This document shows, one piece after another, positions 22,620 to 34,566 of a DNA stretch of 64,000 nt. Within the stretch, counting starts at the first letter, position 1. Each line of letters starts with the position of its first letter. The notes beneath the pieces were generated by a model. The model was not told where the DNA came from. It searched no databases and was given only the letters and a program-made list of their open reading frames with translations. Source of the stretch: Axinella damicornis (lineage: Eukaryota; Porifera; Demospongiae; Axinellida; Axinellidae); contig OZ007506.1 in the NCBI GenBank assembly GCA_963931865.1, positions 8,887,438 to 8,951,437 on the forward strand. The letters are read 5' to 3'. Made by a program: the position numbers and the translations under genes.

Positions 22620-24062
22620 CAACCACACAGGTACATAACTAAAGTCAAATCCAGGGTCTATTGGCCGCCACAAGGTTGACAGTCCGCTCCCACTTTGGTC
22701 ATGAGGAAGAAGTTTGGGCGGGAAGGGGCAGGCAAGGCTGTGGTGCTCGTTCACCAAACCACAATTGTTGTACCGGTGGACGAAGATGCACTCCTTTCCA
22801 TATGGGCAGCTGCTTGGCGCCGAATTGAAAAGTCGGCATACCCCTGCTCTTTTCGGCTTCTTTGGTGGCAATTTGGTTGCCAGGGTTCCCCTATCCCCCT
22901 CCGCCTCCAAGGGCCTCTTCCCCTTGCCCACCCCCATGCGCTGGGGCGGCTGGTTGTCCACTTCTGCTACCCCGAATGGGTCTCCCACAGTGCTCGGTCC
23001 TGGCAAGCATGACACACACTGCCAGGGGTCCCCACTTGTCCACGTCCTGTCATTCGATGCTGCCAGTTCCATTCGGAACTGGATATCGTACTCCAGCCAT
23101 GCGAGTTGGCTGGCTGCCTTCTCTTGGAGGCGGTACACGGTGTGCAGGTGAGCCACCATGCGGGGGACCATCTCTGGTGCCTTTTTGGACAAGACGGCCA
23201 TGTAGAGAGTGAAGCAGCGTGACCACGTCGTGATGTCTGTCACCCGCTTCTGCGTCTTCTGCTGTTGTAGTGCCTGGAATTGGCTGAAGGCCCCGACCAG
23301 ACTTTAAATTCCTGGAGGGATGTGGACAATCTCCCCTGCTCTGGTAGTCGCAGAGCGAGGAGTGGGCAGGAATTCTTCCATATCGACATAGTCGAGGTTC
23401 CATACCTTCTCTACCAGTTTCATGGGCAGTGTTGGCAGCCCCTTGGCCGCCAGGTACTGCGCCAGTTTTGCGACTGCCTTGTCTGCGTGCTCCATTGACC
23501 CGGGCAGGGACGTCAACAGGGGAAGAATAGCAGCAAAGGGGTTTGTCCCCACGGCTCCTGTTTCTGGCTGGTTTGGCGGTGTTTCCTCTGATGTGGCCAG
23601 CCCTAATCCTCCTACTGCTGTCAGTGGTGGCAACGAGCCAAGTTCGCGTGACGTACCTATGGGAAAGGTAGGTGGAACCCATGAGACTGGGACCTGGGCA
23701 CCCACTGTAGCCCCCTTCCACAGTCTGTCCCTGTCCCTGCTACCTGACCTGCGGCCCCGCCGAGGTCCGCACCCTCCCTCGGTAACCGTATGACTACTTT
23801 ACTCAACCCTTAAGTACCAGAGGGTAGCCTGGGTAACCACGTGCGCCCCTCATCCCCACTTACTGGGCACTGTCCCGCCGCTCCCTCCGGCTGTCTCCAG
23901 TCCCGCGGCAGTCCCCGAGACCATACCACCATTCGCTGGCCCGCTCCCCCGCTCTGAGAGGGCCCTGTCCAGCAGCCACTGTACTACCCCCGTGATTGCT
24001 GCCAGTTGCTCCTCGGAGAACTCCATCCCCAACCTCGTCACCCCTGTCTCCTCATCACACAT
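22620..24062 (-). pseudogene. Gag-like ORF of the DIRS-type element, broken
   Basis: Three minus-strand pieces: 24062-23850 (EFSEEQLAAITGVVQWLLD), 23705-23304 (KLAQYLAAKGLPTLPMKLVE, VWNLDYVDMEEFLP) and 23275-22620 (DITTWSRCFTLYMAVL). The last piece ends in a CCCH-plus-knuckle zinc region (CRLFNSAPSSCPYGKECIFV, then NCGLVNEHHSLACPF), typical of DIRS-type gag proteins that bind nucleic acid. A stop/frameshift near 23305 separates the last two pieces. Confidence 0.65.
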
Positions 24063-24304
24063 TCCGCACTTGAAAAAGGACCCGCTCCCTCAGGGAAACA
24101 ACAGGCTTTGGTCGGTTAGGACTCGCTAACAACTAGCTCCTGGTAAGCTTGCTCACTTTGAAAGCTTGGTACAAGGACCTCGTGGCCAAATGTATCACTG
24201 CACATGCGCCTTCGCCCACCATTGAACCAATAGACTCCGCCCACCATTGTCCTGCTCAGCCCCACCCACCATTGTACTGCTCAACTCCGCCCCGCACCTG
24301 AGCG

Positions 24305-24329
24305 CCCCCCCCCCCCCCCCCCCCCCCCC
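24305..24329. repeat. Poly(C) tract, 25 nt
   Basis: Uninterrupted C run at the outer edge of the DIRS-type element. Confidence 0.95.
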
Positions 24330-24340
24330 TCTAAACCACA

Positions 24341-25504
24341 CTACACCTAACTCGCACGTTAACCTGCTTTAACCAGTTAAACCTTATCGAATAGTTTAGT
24401 TTGAATATTCAAGTAAAGCCCCCTCTCTATTTTAGACTCAAACTAGTGTCTATACAAGTGGGGTGTGGTATAGAATACTCCCCTCATGTGATCAGTGCAC
24501 TGGCATTATGCAACTGTGTGTGAGATAAAATCTCTGAAAAACATGACATTGATTTTGTAGCCTATGGCTGAGGAGGGATGTCAAGGTGCATAGGCACTAC
24601 CACTGAACAGACGATCTTGCTCGGAGGATGGGAGTGGAAGAGTCATCCTTGATTCCATGAAAGCAGCAGACCATGTCAGGTGTGTGTTCTGCCCGGATAG
24701 CACTGTGAATCAGCTCCAAGGTTAGGCAGTAGTAACAGTATGTGCCGTGTGGTACCTGCTATATACTGTAAAGCAGTCCCAGCTCTTCCATGATTAATTT
24801 AGCCTATTTCTGCAATGCATATTGTGCTGTATGTGCTAAAGCCCTATAACCCTAACCTTGTGAGCTACTTTACAGTACTGCCCGTGCAGTGCTAGGCACA
24901 AATTAGATGGTCTTACCTTTGTCTCACCAACACAAATCTATATATTATTCTGTTTGTTCCGTTCTGGGATTTACTACTACCCCCTCCCCTCCCCCAAACC
25001 TAGCTAGGTGCTGGTAGTTAAACGTCACATAAGTGCATATCCATCACATGTTAAGTGCTAAATATGCGAGTGTAGAAGCTGTGCTCTGCATACAGGTGTT
25101 AGTCCCTCAGTGCCTGAAGAATTGCTATAGATCCGTAAGGGTAAACGTGGTAATTACGTAATAGATTGATGTTTATGGCTGTGACGCAAGAAGCTACAGA
25201 GTACAGTACAAAGCCTAAGGACTTAGATATGAAGTGATAGTGTTGTTGTTCGATGTTTGGGATGTTTGTCAGACAGTCCCCATATTGGATTGTGAGTGGT
25301 AGCTCACAAAAGTCTTGTCTCTTGCTGTTCGCCAGAACAGATGGCAGCCATTGACTGGTGGTAGTATGGAACTGTGACGTGTATGCGTACCGGCATTCGA
25401 GCAGCATCCATTTACAAAATTACTTGAATTTGCCTTACCCCCAGTCAAGTCACCAGACCCTATTAAGGGGTGGTCAGTCCAAAAGCTTGGACCGTGGGCA
25501 AGTT
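24341..25504. other. No gene seen
   Basis: AT-rich, non-coding on both strands. The 102-codon minus frame at 25099-25407 has no recognisable motif or supporting splice context. Confidence 0.5.
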
Positions 25505-25750
25505 CAAGGGGATGTCACTCCCATGTCTGCCATAGTCACAGCTGCGACAGGCCATCTTGACGCCATGTACTAAGGAAGGAGTATAGTTTCTACACATCCT
25601 TTCGTATAGTAACTGGTCAAGGAAGATAAATAGTCAACAGCTGAAATACAACACAGTCAAACGGTCAAGAGCCTTTTGCGGTCAAGATTTATTGACCCCG
25701 GTCACAACTGTGACTACGGCGTCTATGTATGCGGAAGTGACACCCCCTTG
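25505..25750. mobile_element. MITE, CAAGGGGGTGTCACT family, copy 2
   Basis: 246 bp with inverted ends of about 40 nt: CAAGGGGATGTCACTCCCAT onward to GCCATAGTCACAG on the left, and CTGTGACTACGGCG to GAAGTGACACCCCCTTG on the right. No coding sequence. Same family as 19319-19713. Confidence 0.8.
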
Positions 25751-26049
25751 ATTATCGCCGGCATTGAGATATGATAGACCCATATTATACCGCAATTTGC
25801 AGTTTCACAAGATGATTTTGTCGATGGCAAACAGTAGACTATGTTACAGCAGCCCAATTGCATTGCCTTATCGAGTTGTAGTCTCATTCCTAGACCCAAA
25901 CAACCTCAGCATGGATCGCTTCCTGCAGTAGCTAGCTGACTACATCATAGTGCGTAGCCAAAATATCTAGCAGAATGTAGAACATTGTGGGGTGAGCCTG
26001 AGCGAGTGCAGGCATCCTTTCACACTTGTCTCCGTTTGAAACTTACGTG

Positions 26050-26660
26050 CAGAATGTGGAGTGGAAATGGAGTATAGGTCCATGTTGGGAGGGGAAGGGG
26101 TAGGATAGGGGGATGTTGGCAGAGAGGAAGTAGTGAGATCCATGGGGAGAGGGGAAGGGGTGTCAGAAGGAGTCGATGGTGGAGAGGGAGTCAATGGTGG
26201 AGAGGGAGTAGGGAGATCCATGCTGGGAGGGGAAGGGGTCCATGTACGTTGGGGGTCCATTCATGTTGGAGATCGAGGGAGTAGGGAGATCCATGCTGGG
26301 AGGGGAAGGGGTCCACGTTGGAGAGGGAGTAGGGAGATCCATGCTGGGCCCATGTTGGAGAGGGAGTAGGGAGATCCATGCTGGGAGGGGAAGGGGTCCA
26401 TGTTGGCGAAGGAGTATAGGGAGATACATGCTGGGAGGGGAAGGGGTGGGAGATTGGGACGCTGGTGAAGAGGGAGTAGGGAGATCGATGTTGGGAAGGG
26501 AAGGGGTGGGAGAGTGGTGAGGGAGTAGGAAGAGGCTGTTGAGAAGGGGAGGGGTTAGGGAAATCCATTGGGGGAGGGGAGGGGAGAGGGGTGTTCAGAT
26601 CATGGGGGAGATGGATAGAATGATTGGTGGGAGGACAGGTAGGAGTGGGAGAGGACATTG
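26050..26660 (+). repeat. GA-rich minisatellite
   Basis: Imperfect tandem units of about 40-50 bp built on GGGAGTAGGGAGATCCATGC and TGGGAGGGGAAGGGGTCCAT. Overlapping Ser/Pro/His-rich open frames are artefacts of the repeat. It lies just beyond the 3' end of the helicase relic. Confidence 0.9.
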
Positions 26661-26689
26661 GTCAGGTAGTAGTTAGGTTGGTCAGTTCT

Positions 26690-28160
26690 ATCAAATGGAG
26701 GCGGGCATCTTCAAGTTGCCTTTCTTGCAATCTTTGGCTCTTAGCAAGGTTTGTCAGGTGTGGACAGCCTTGATGGTAGCAATGGGTTGGCCGCAGGCAC
26801 GGAGCTTGGAGACATTGTGTTCCACCACTGTGACAGCTTTGATTGTTGGGAAGAGGCGAAGGGCAGTGGTGAAGGGAGTGAGGTCCTGTACTTGAGCAGG
26901 AGTCTGCTTCATGAGGTGCTTCCAGTCATTCTGAGTCACTTGGCCATCTCTCAGGTGGAGTAGGATGTTTCGGAACAGAACCTGGTTGGGATCGTGTGGG
27001 GTGACGGGTGGCCTAGTAGTTAAAGACTTGGGATCTGATAGCTTACACCGCATCCTTCAGAAGGGATGTAAAGCTGTCAGTCCCGGGGGGCTGGTTAATA
27101 CTACTAGCATTCAGTTGCTACTTCCAGTCGCCTCGTTAGCTACACTGGTAACCTCTCATAGATAAAAAATGTGTCCAGACTGCCGCATCACTTGGTCCAG
27201 AACCACTGCCTGATCAAACAGCTGATAGTCACTGGCTGCAGAGGTCCAATTGAGAGAGCTGTTTGTGTCACTGTTGTGTACAGGGGTAGATCCATCACAA
27301 GGGGGAGCTGACCAAAGTCCCCAAATAGCAGGCAGGAGCATCCTCCTAACAGCTGGCCTGAACAATGAGGGAACACTTGACAGAGTCTCTTGTCAACTTG
27401 TCCAAAGATCTTCCTGCCCACCATAGACATCTCATCGATGATAAAGTACTGGACGTTGGCTAGGGATTGCTGGATCCGATGGAGGTGCTCCCTTTCTAGG
27501 TCCTTGAACTCCCCTTTGGTGGTAAGCTCAACAGAGGGTGAAGGGTGTAACCATCAACGTTGAAGGCTGCCACACCAGTTGGTGCTGCTACAGAAAGCTT
27601 GTCCTTGAGGAGCAGCTCAGGCACTATAGGACTTACCCAGTGCCGGCTGTTCCTGACACTATCTTGTAAAGTGGAGATGAATCCTCAGCCTCCAGATGTT
27701 GCTGCACCAAGGTGTAGGCCTGTAGCTGCTTGCCTTGAAGGTGGTGGGGATCAGCAGTGGTGGTGAAGGTTCGTTGAGGAGCTGACTGATGCTGACGTGT
27801 GATGAATGTTGGTATTATAGTTCCTCCAGGTTGGGGTATGCTGCAGATGAACTTAATTGACCAGTCAGTGTGGTCTTCGTCAGAGTTCAGGTTAGGCTGG
27901 AGGTCAGTGTTGCGATCAACATCCACTCTTCTGTAGCTCTGGATGTAGCAGGGTTGATTGTATATTCGTCCTGAAGAAAGGAAATACCGACAGTTAATTG
28001 CATGCATGTGTGATAAGGTGTAAATGGGGTGGTATATGGATGTGCTAGAAGTCAAAGATTGTGTACAATTCATACCTGTGTGTTGTCTTCCTCCTCTGTG
28101 TGCCGGCTGTGCTGTTGCTCCAGTCTCCTGATATCGTCCTCGAGGGATGGAGGAACAGTG
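26690..28160 (-). pseudogene. PIF1/Helitron-type helicase relic
   Basis: Minus-strand pieces in order: ICSIPQPGGTIIPTFITR and YKIVSGTAGTG (Walker A start, near 27640), KLSVAAPTGVAAFNVDGYTL (motif Ia), QYFIIDEMSMVGRKIFGQVD (Walker B, DEM), CLLFGDFGQLPLVMDLPLYT, then HDPNQVLFRNILLHLRDGQV and LTPFTTALRLFPTIKAV. Such helicases unwind DNA during rolling-circle transposition. One extra T after GTAGTG breaks the Walker A lysine codon, more frame changes follow, and a SINE interrupts it at about 27000-27165. It is inactive. Confidence 0.8.
27000..27165 (+). mobile_element. SINE copy inside the helicase relic
   Basis: Degenerate tRNA-like head (GGGTGGCCTAGTAGTTAAAG), the GCATCCTTCAGAAGGGATGT and CAGTCCCGGGGGG core shared with the SINE at 38144-38415, and an A-rich tail (ATAGATAAAAAATG). 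It splits the helicase between RQSGH and DPNQVLF on the minus strand, which proves insertion. Flanks CGTGTGG and TGTGTCC may be a worn target duplication. Confidence 0.65.
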
Positions 28161-28175
28161 CCAGACCGAAGGAAG

Positions 28176-29215
28176 TCAGTGTAGGCTGCAGCAAATGTGT
28201 CGCATTGTCCTTTTAGTTGGCCCAGCTAGGTGACGAAATGGCTTGTGCAGCATTAGCTTCTGCTGGCAGTATTGCTCATACTTCGGTCCATTTGGGTCTC
28301 GGGAGCAGTATGGACGGATGCTTACGACTTTCATCTTGTGACGTTTGGGCTCAGATCCTGCATCCTTGGGCATGCTGTAATTCTGGGCAAAGTGGAGAAG
28401 TTTCATTTCAGGGAAGATGCATGGGAGTAGTTGGATGATGAACATAATGGTCCAGGGTTACCATGGTTACGTCTAGGGGGTGGTTTAGCTGGCTTGTACC
28501 ATGGCAACCATACAAATCAAAGGCACCTGCTAAGTGCTTTTGACTGGTACTGCCCTAATTGCCATGTTCTAACTGCCTCTAATTGGAAGTTAGAACACAC
28601 CTGGGGTTAGAACAAATCTGCACTATATAAACCATGGTGCCTTTGATTTGTATGGCTGCCATGGTACAAGCATCTCCTCCACTTGGGTTAAACCCTGCAA
28701 TGATGGGAGGGTATTGATGCAAGTAAGATAATATGTATGTGTGTATGTAAATTCACACAATTAATTGAATTACATGCATACCTGAAGTTGTAACGGAACA
28801 TGCAGGGCCAGGATCCATGTTGTTCCCATGGGAGAACAGCTTAGGGGAGTAAGTGATGTCACTGTTGCACCATCTGCACTCATTAGACTGAGAGGACACA
28901 GTGAGTCCAGGAAAAGCTTCGAAGCATGTGCTGCGTGTAGACACCTCCAAAGTGCATGGCTAGCTGTCTGGTCAGGCAACTCAACAATGCGTATCTGTTG
29001 GTGCCCTTGCCTATCAATCTGCAACCGGATATCCCTCTGATCAAGTGTCTCAGTGGTGCAGGTCTCCTGTCGACGATCTCTCATCTGCTGGAGCCTGGTC
29101 ACTCTCTGGTCAGGTGTCTCAGCGGTACGGGTCTCCTGCTGACGATTGTTGATCTTCTGTAGCCTGGCCACTTTGTGTGTAAGGCATTTGAGCATCACAC
29201 CGTGCTCTATCTCGC
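28176..29215 (-). pseudogene. Helitron N-terminal region relic
   Basis: The 29198-28770 part holds repeated blocks TPDQRVTRLQQMRDRRQETC and LDQRDIRLQIDRQGHQQIRI, then, in a shifted frame, FPGLTVSSQSNECRWCNSDI and SPKLFSHGNNMDPGPA. Blocks of this kind open many Helitron-like polyproteins. The 28445-28200 part has RPYCSRDPNGPKYEQYCQQK and LMLHKPFRHL, which normally lie between the Rep and helicase regions. The Rep core that should join them is absent, and a MITE (28492-28671) sits at the gap. Confidence 0.65.
28492..28671. mobile_element. 180-bp MITE in the Helitron relic
   Basis: Near-perfect inverted ends of 36 nt, beginning GCTTGTACCATGGCA on the left and ending TGCCATGGTACAAGC on the right, each continuing with a CATACAAATCAAAGGCACC block or its complement. 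No coding capacity. The target duplication is not clear. Confidence 0.8.
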
Positions 29216-29889
29216 GTCCTGCACTTGCTCAGTCTTTGCTGCCTCTGCTGTGCGGCGTGCTCTGTCACGTTCTCTTCTACGTCTCAATTTCTCCACTGTA
29301 TGACGTACGCAAAACATACAGACATACAGAATACAGACACGGTTTCCGTTTCACACGTCTATGTGGGGCTCGCCCCAATTATACCTGGACTAAACTTCAG
29401 AATTCGTGGAGTACCGCCTCAGTCAGTATTGTTACTCTGTGTATTTTTTCCACCATGCAGTACCAGCAGACTGACAACAGGCTCACCCTTTCCTGCCTGG
29501 AGGTCAAAGGTGAATTAATTGTGACTGTGATGTTGCATAGTTTGGTTCCTAGACCTTCTGCGTTTCGTTTCTGGGGTGGGCGGGAATTCATCAGTTTATG
29601 CTGGATCATTCACCCTAGTCTCATCCCAGACGATTTTTCATGTGAAAAATGGTCTGGGACGAGACTATAGACTGCAACCCCACCCCTCCCCAATCATCTG
29701 CACCTGTGGATCCAACTATATCTTTTCCATAAACCCCCACACACAGAGGATCATGAAGCCACAAATTCTTCAACTCAGTTCTGTAACGCAAGAGCGCATA
29801 AGTAGGTCAAGCACTCTTGCTGACGAGCCAGCAGGCCTGCATGTGCATGGATGTGAATGATATTCTGATCCAGTGATAGTACACTATAC
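29216..29889. other. Non-coding; one perfect short foldback
   Basis: 29616-29667 is a near-perfect hairpin, TAGTCTCATCCCAGACGATT paired to GGTCTGGGACGAGACTA, part of the TAGTCTCGT.CCCAG foldback family. No gene seen. Confidence 0.6.
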
Positions 29890-30222
29890 CAATCCTACTG
29901 GTGTGTCTGGCTGTATCCACCAACTGATCTGTGTCCTACATGCCTGGCAGGTTGAACACTGCTGTGGCAGCACTTGGCGAACAGATGGAGAGGAGATCGA
30001 CCAAAGAATTGGAGTAAGTTAAAATGCACATTGCATGGGTGAACAATTAATTCATCAGTTCCTGCTCTTGTTCCCCTTGTACTGCACAGGCACAGTCTTG
30101 ACTCAAGCAGCTCAAGTGGGAGACTCAACAAACACCACTAGACACCTTAACCACTCTCACAGTGGATAGTCTTCAGTGCCCAGAGCCACCCCAGGTGGAA
30201 GAGGGTGCAATGTGTTTTGGGT
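29890..30222 (+). CDS. Two possible exons, unidentified
   Basis: An open piece before the GT at 30014 reads MPGRLNTAVAALGEQMERRS. A second (about 30107-30221), preceded by an AG and ended by GTAAGC, reads QLKWETQQTPLDTLTTLTVD, then CPEPPQVEEGAMCFG. They have splice-like borders, but I recognise no family and see no further exons nearby. Confidence 0.2.
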
Positions 30223-31610
30223 AAGCCCCCTCGTTATGTGAATGCATCAATGGAAATCGAACTTTAGGTACATCTTCATATGTGGGGAATTGTCCAAATT
30301 GTGTAAAATTGCATTAACAAGTGAGTCTTTAAAAAGACTTGATGTGTCTCGGCACGACTTGGTATAAGCTAGAATCATGCAGAGGACATGGCAGCTGTTT
30401 ATCCTTTATGACTGCAAAACCTGTTAGCTATGAGACTTTCAGCTTAAGTCAGCGTCAATATCCTTGGAGGTTCTGTGTGAGCAATGGGTGGGTCAGGGTG
30501 AGGTGGGAATGTTCACCCAAAGGGTGAAAGCAGTATGGTCGTGTCTGGGCTTGATGTTTAGTCAGAGCCAGGTGGGCAACACCTTTACCAATTCTTTCAG
30601 CAATTATCTATCTAGCTAGCTAGAGCTGAGTGTGTGTAGTTAGTATGAACTTGGGATGGCTGAGTGCTGCACACTGTGTATGGATGAGTGAGTATTCATT
30701 GTCGTGATTATAGCCAGTCTTGGTAAGTAGATTCATGAGAAGCCAAGCAAAACCCATAATCACTTGTGAGTTGTACTTGCAGGCTATAAATATGTTTGAC
30801 ACCCTATTAAGAGTGTAGGGCAGGCTGCTGCACTTGCGCGGGCGCATTGCAAAAAGCGACGTACGTACGTACGTACCACGTACATACCATGTACGTACCT
30901 ACGCATCCAGCACTGTGTCGAAGTGCCGAGACAAAAATCGTACACCCCCTTTTGAAGAAAATGCCTCAAATTTGCTAGGTTCAGGACCTTCTAAACCACA
31001 TTTTGCAAGGACTCCTACTTTGGGGGGTGCCAACTGGTATTTGTGCCTAATGTTTCATTTCTATTTGATGCGTTCACATACCATTATGTCTAACGGCTGA
31101 GGGTATGGTAGCACATTTTTGTTATGTCCCCCAACAGAGGATAACGATCAGTCTGAGTGCATTCCACAGTGCAAGGTCACCAACCAGAGGTGGGTGACGT
31201 TCTGGTATGTATCCATTCCATGCTAGCATGAATTCAGTTCCCAATTCACCAAACAGTCACCATGTGACGTTGCGGTATGTAACCTTAATCTTGTGGGGGG
31301 GAGGGTGCCGAACAACGACTGGCTTGCTGAGCTCTAGGTCAATAGTGCATAGTAGGTAGGAGTAGTCAGAATCTGCCAAAGTTCATGGCCGAGATGCAAG
31401 GTCTTCAGGTCTTCAGTCTTCCTCAAGGTGTATACATACTGCATACAGGAAATTCATAGTCATGCAGGATACAACAGAACATGGTAATGTGGGTTGCAAA
31501 AGCAACAATCTGTATTAGTTATAGCATGGCAACAAGGGCTGTATGCCAGATATTGGCACACCTGATCCTTTGAACTTGTAGGGTATCATGCAATAAGGAC
31601 ACATCAGTAA
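30223..31610. other. Non-coding; piggyBac-MITE fragment
   Basis: 30431-30560 has TGAGACTTTCAGCTTAAGTC and CACCCAAAGGGTGAAAGCAG, a diverged piece of the piggyBac-type MITE at 1293-1796. A (ACGT)n stretch with GTACGTACGTACGTAC lies at 30859-30878. No gene. Confidence 0.6.
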
Positions 31611-32122
31611 CATTGTGTAAACAATATTGGGTGCCTGTGGTGCACTGGTCAGGAGTCTGACATCATAATTGGGTACAGCAGCATAACCAGTGTCAAGTAG
31701 GCAAAGTGATGGAACTTTGATGTTCTGAGCCTGCGTGGATGTTTTCAAGCTTCCAGATTGAGTCCTGCTGTGAGAGCTACTGTTGAAGTGGGCCGCTACT
31801 AGCTTCTCAGCTCTCTTGTTCTTGATTTCACTGCTGAGAAGCCAGTAGCGGCCCACTTCAACATCCCGGGACTCTCCCTGACCATCATGGCCATAGAGAA
31901 GATGAGAAGCTGGGATGCCAGCCTCAGAGAGAAAGCTATTGGATCCACCATCTAAAGTCACTCTCACCAGCAGGACTCAATCTGGAAGCTTGAAAACACA
32001 CAGGCTCAGAACATATTGAAGCTCCATCACTTTTGCCTACTTGAACAGCATACTGCACTGATTTTACGCTGCTATTATGGTGTCAGACTCCTGACCATGG
32101 AGGTATTATTGTTTACACAATG
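31611..32122. mobile_element. 512-bp nested foldback element
   Basis: Outer arms of about 150 nt: left from CATTGTGTAAACAATA through TTTTCAAGCTTCCAGATTGA; right from TCAATCTGGAAGCTTGAAAA to TATTGTTTACACAATG. A second, inner hairpin at 31782-31862 pairs GTTGAAGTGGGCCGCTACT with its complement. The minus-strand 150-codon frame lies wholly inside and is not called. Confidence 0.8.
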
Positions 32123-32439
32123 TGTCCGCTGCCGCCATACACTGTGTACGTGAATCGTTACGCATTACGCCTGCAATGTTCGAACGGAACTGAAATTTAC
32201 AGTATCAATTTAATTGCCTATATGCAGTGTATTCTGTTGTTAATGGTCAGAACCAGCCATGCATGCACCTTTCATGGGATCTATCAGATGATTTGGAGGG
32301 AGGTCCTTTGCTGGTATCCCGTAGCTGACTTCTGGGCCAGCCATTACTGGTCCCATGCAGCCGCTGACCGGGATTGTCAGCCCATGTTTGAGTGACATCA
32401 ATAGAGCCCAGACTGGGCTACCGGCCCAAGAAGGAACTA

Positions 32440-33700
32440 CGCCAAGTAGTTCTTTCCCCCAAACATTTTCACAGTGGTGTGCGGATATAAGATAGGAAGG
32501 CGGCACTGTTCCATCTGCCAAGGGTGCGAATAATGGAGTCTTCCAGGCCCATCTTTGCCGCAGTAGTGGCCACCGCAATATGAAAGCTGTGACTAGCGAA
32601 ATCCTAGTATGTGAGCCCAACAGCTTGCAGGGCTTGCCAAACTTGTGACGTAATTCCATTTGCACTTTGAAAGAGGGGGCCTGCTGCCGTGCCGCGTAAT
32701 ACTATACATGATAGCACAGCCATCACTGGATACAGGGGGCAATGTGTACGACCGACGAATACATCAACACCTTGACCTAGTTGGTCACATTTAGACTTTT
32801 TGAGGTGTACCTTCAGCACTCGTGGAGAAGCAGGATCGTTTATTGAGATATCTCCCCATGCTAGGTGCCTTGATGGGTCAAAAGTGTTCTTTGAGGGGAC
32901 TGTGATCTCCCCCGACCTAAAAAATCCAAAGAAACAAAGAGTGGCTGCTGCCCATATCATGAGTGTGTCCCTGTCTGTTGTTTTTTGGTTCCAATGGACA
33001 CACAGCTGATTTAGTATGGCCGGAGTGATAGGTAACCGAATTCGTGTCTGCAGTGGAGACCTTTGCGAATGGGTGCGCTGGATACCTGCCTGCACTAACT
33101 GCAGGCGAGGTAGCGACGAGAATTCCTTGGGCTCTGGAAGGCCCAGAGTAATTTGCATGTGCCTGATGCCTGCCAATTAATAGTCTGAGGACTCAACTGC
33201 TGGCAGGCCAGATAAGAAGAGAAGTAACACAGAGCAAAGACTCAGACACAGGAAACGGGAATAAGATAGAATACAATGAACAGAATGCTGCAAACTTGCG
33301 TAGAGCTGACTGGTATGTCTTGTGTGTTGACTCTGCTATACCCTTTTCACAAAAATGCTGAACTGCTGGATCCAGCTGGGAGAGGTCCAATCTGCCCGTG
33401 GGTTGAGCAGCCACTGCAGAAGAGGGGCAGGGATAGGTGATGGATAAACATCAGCGAGTGGCAACTTGCTACGAAAGGCTAATAGACGATTCCATGAGAG
33501 ATCATCCGTGTAGTCATTGAGTACCCCGGGAATATGTCGAGAAAAAAGATGGAACTGGAAGTAGACTTCCAGAAAAAATAGGCAGCGTATACGAGCTGCA
33601 TCAAGTCTTTATCACGGCTAGAGCGGCTATTCAAGACAGAGACTACTGCAGTGTTGTCTGAGTTCGCAAGAATTCTTTTGCCCTTGAGCTCAAGGTGTCA
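32440..33700 (-). pseudogene. Second DIRS-type element: RNase H end and tyrosine recombinase relic
   Basis: Minus-strand order: RNase H end (ILANSDNTAVVSVLNS, RDKDLMQLV), a worn HIPG-type motif, then recombinase pieces DPAVQHFCEKGIAESTHKTY, CFFGFFRSGEITVP, VHLKKSKCDQLG, and after an in-frame TAG near 32605, SHSFHIAVATTAAKMGL and TLGRWNSAAFLSYIRTPL. The catalytic Tyr (SYIRTP) survives, but HxxR reads HSFH, and there are a stop and several frameshifts. It differs in sequence from the 20.7-kb copy, so two DIRS lineages are present. Confidence 0.75.
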
Positions 33701-34140
33701 TATTAAGCAGGCAATGATGACACTGCGATGTGCTTATCTCTGACATGATCTGAGTTGGAACCACATTGTTTAACAGGCGTAGCACTATTAGGTATAATGG
33801 CGCATGCGAGTAATTTGGGACCGGGCAAGGGCGGAACCTGTGGTCGGGCTTGCAAGCTGCAGTGACCAGCAAGCAGTTACGTAGAGAGCGATAGGCAGAT
33901 CTGCGTTGAGTTATGCATCTGAGTTACTGCAAACTGCAACTCGTTAGGTTATAGTCGTAATTGGGCCTAATACTTGCAAGCTTTAGCGCCCACAACAGCC
34001 AGCAAGGGGCTATTGGTGTGGAGTGATGACATGGCAAGCAGCTGGCAAGGAGTGGTGTATAAAGCCAATATGCAATGCATGGCTGCAAATGGCGGGTCAA
34101 ATGGCCGGTCAAAACGGCCAGCACCCAGCAAAGTATTATG
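33701..34140. other. Unique non-coding stretch before the minisatellite
   Basis: No gene seen. The open frames here run into the 29-bp array and are shadows. Confidence 0.5.
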
Positions 34141-34566
34141 CAATGGCCAGCAACAGGCGCTGTATGATGCAATGGCCAGCAACTGGCACAGTATGACGCA
34201 ATGGCCAGCAACTGGCACAGTATGACGCAATGGCCAGCAACTGGCAGAGGATGACGCAATGGCCAGCAACTGGCACTGTATGACGCAATGGCCAGCAACT
34301 GGCATTGTATGACGCAATGGCCAGCAACTGGCACTGTATGATGCAATGGCCAGAGTATGATGCAATGGCCAGCAACTGGCACTGTATGATGCAATGGCCA
34401 GCAACTGGCACAGTATGATGCAATGGCCAGCAACTGGCACTGTATGATGCAATGGCCAGAGTATGATGCAATGGCCAGAGTATGATGCAATGGCCAGCAA
34501 CTGGCACTGTATGATGCAATGGCCAGCAACTGGCACAGTATGATGCAATGGCCAGGGACTGGCACA
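34141..34566 (+). repeat. 29-bp minisatellite, about 15 copies
   Basis: Unit ATGGCCAGCAACTGGCACTG plus TATGATGCA, mixed with shortened units that lack the CAACTGGCAC part. Each full unit has a small dyad, TGGCCAGcaaCTGGCA. All open frames over it are artefacts. Similar partial units continue after the MITE (34936-35220). Confidence 0.95.

Larger units (their letters stand above)
20460..24340 (-). mobile_element. DIRS/Ngaro-type retroelement, deletion derivative
   Basis: Order on the minus strand: gag-like region (24062-22620), remnant of the RT/RNase H region (22270-21660), tyrosine recombinase (21656-20709). That order and the use of a tyrosine recombinase instead of an integrase define DIRS-like elements. 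The reverse transcriptase core is missing, so this copy cannot move alone. Boundaries are approximate; the inverted terminal repeats were not resolved. Poly(C) runs at 22291-22322 and 24305-24329 interrupt or border it. Confidence 0.75.

Noticed and set aside
31515..31967. 150-codon minus-strand frame
   Set aside because: It lies within the arms and loop of the nested foldback, with no family motif or splice context.
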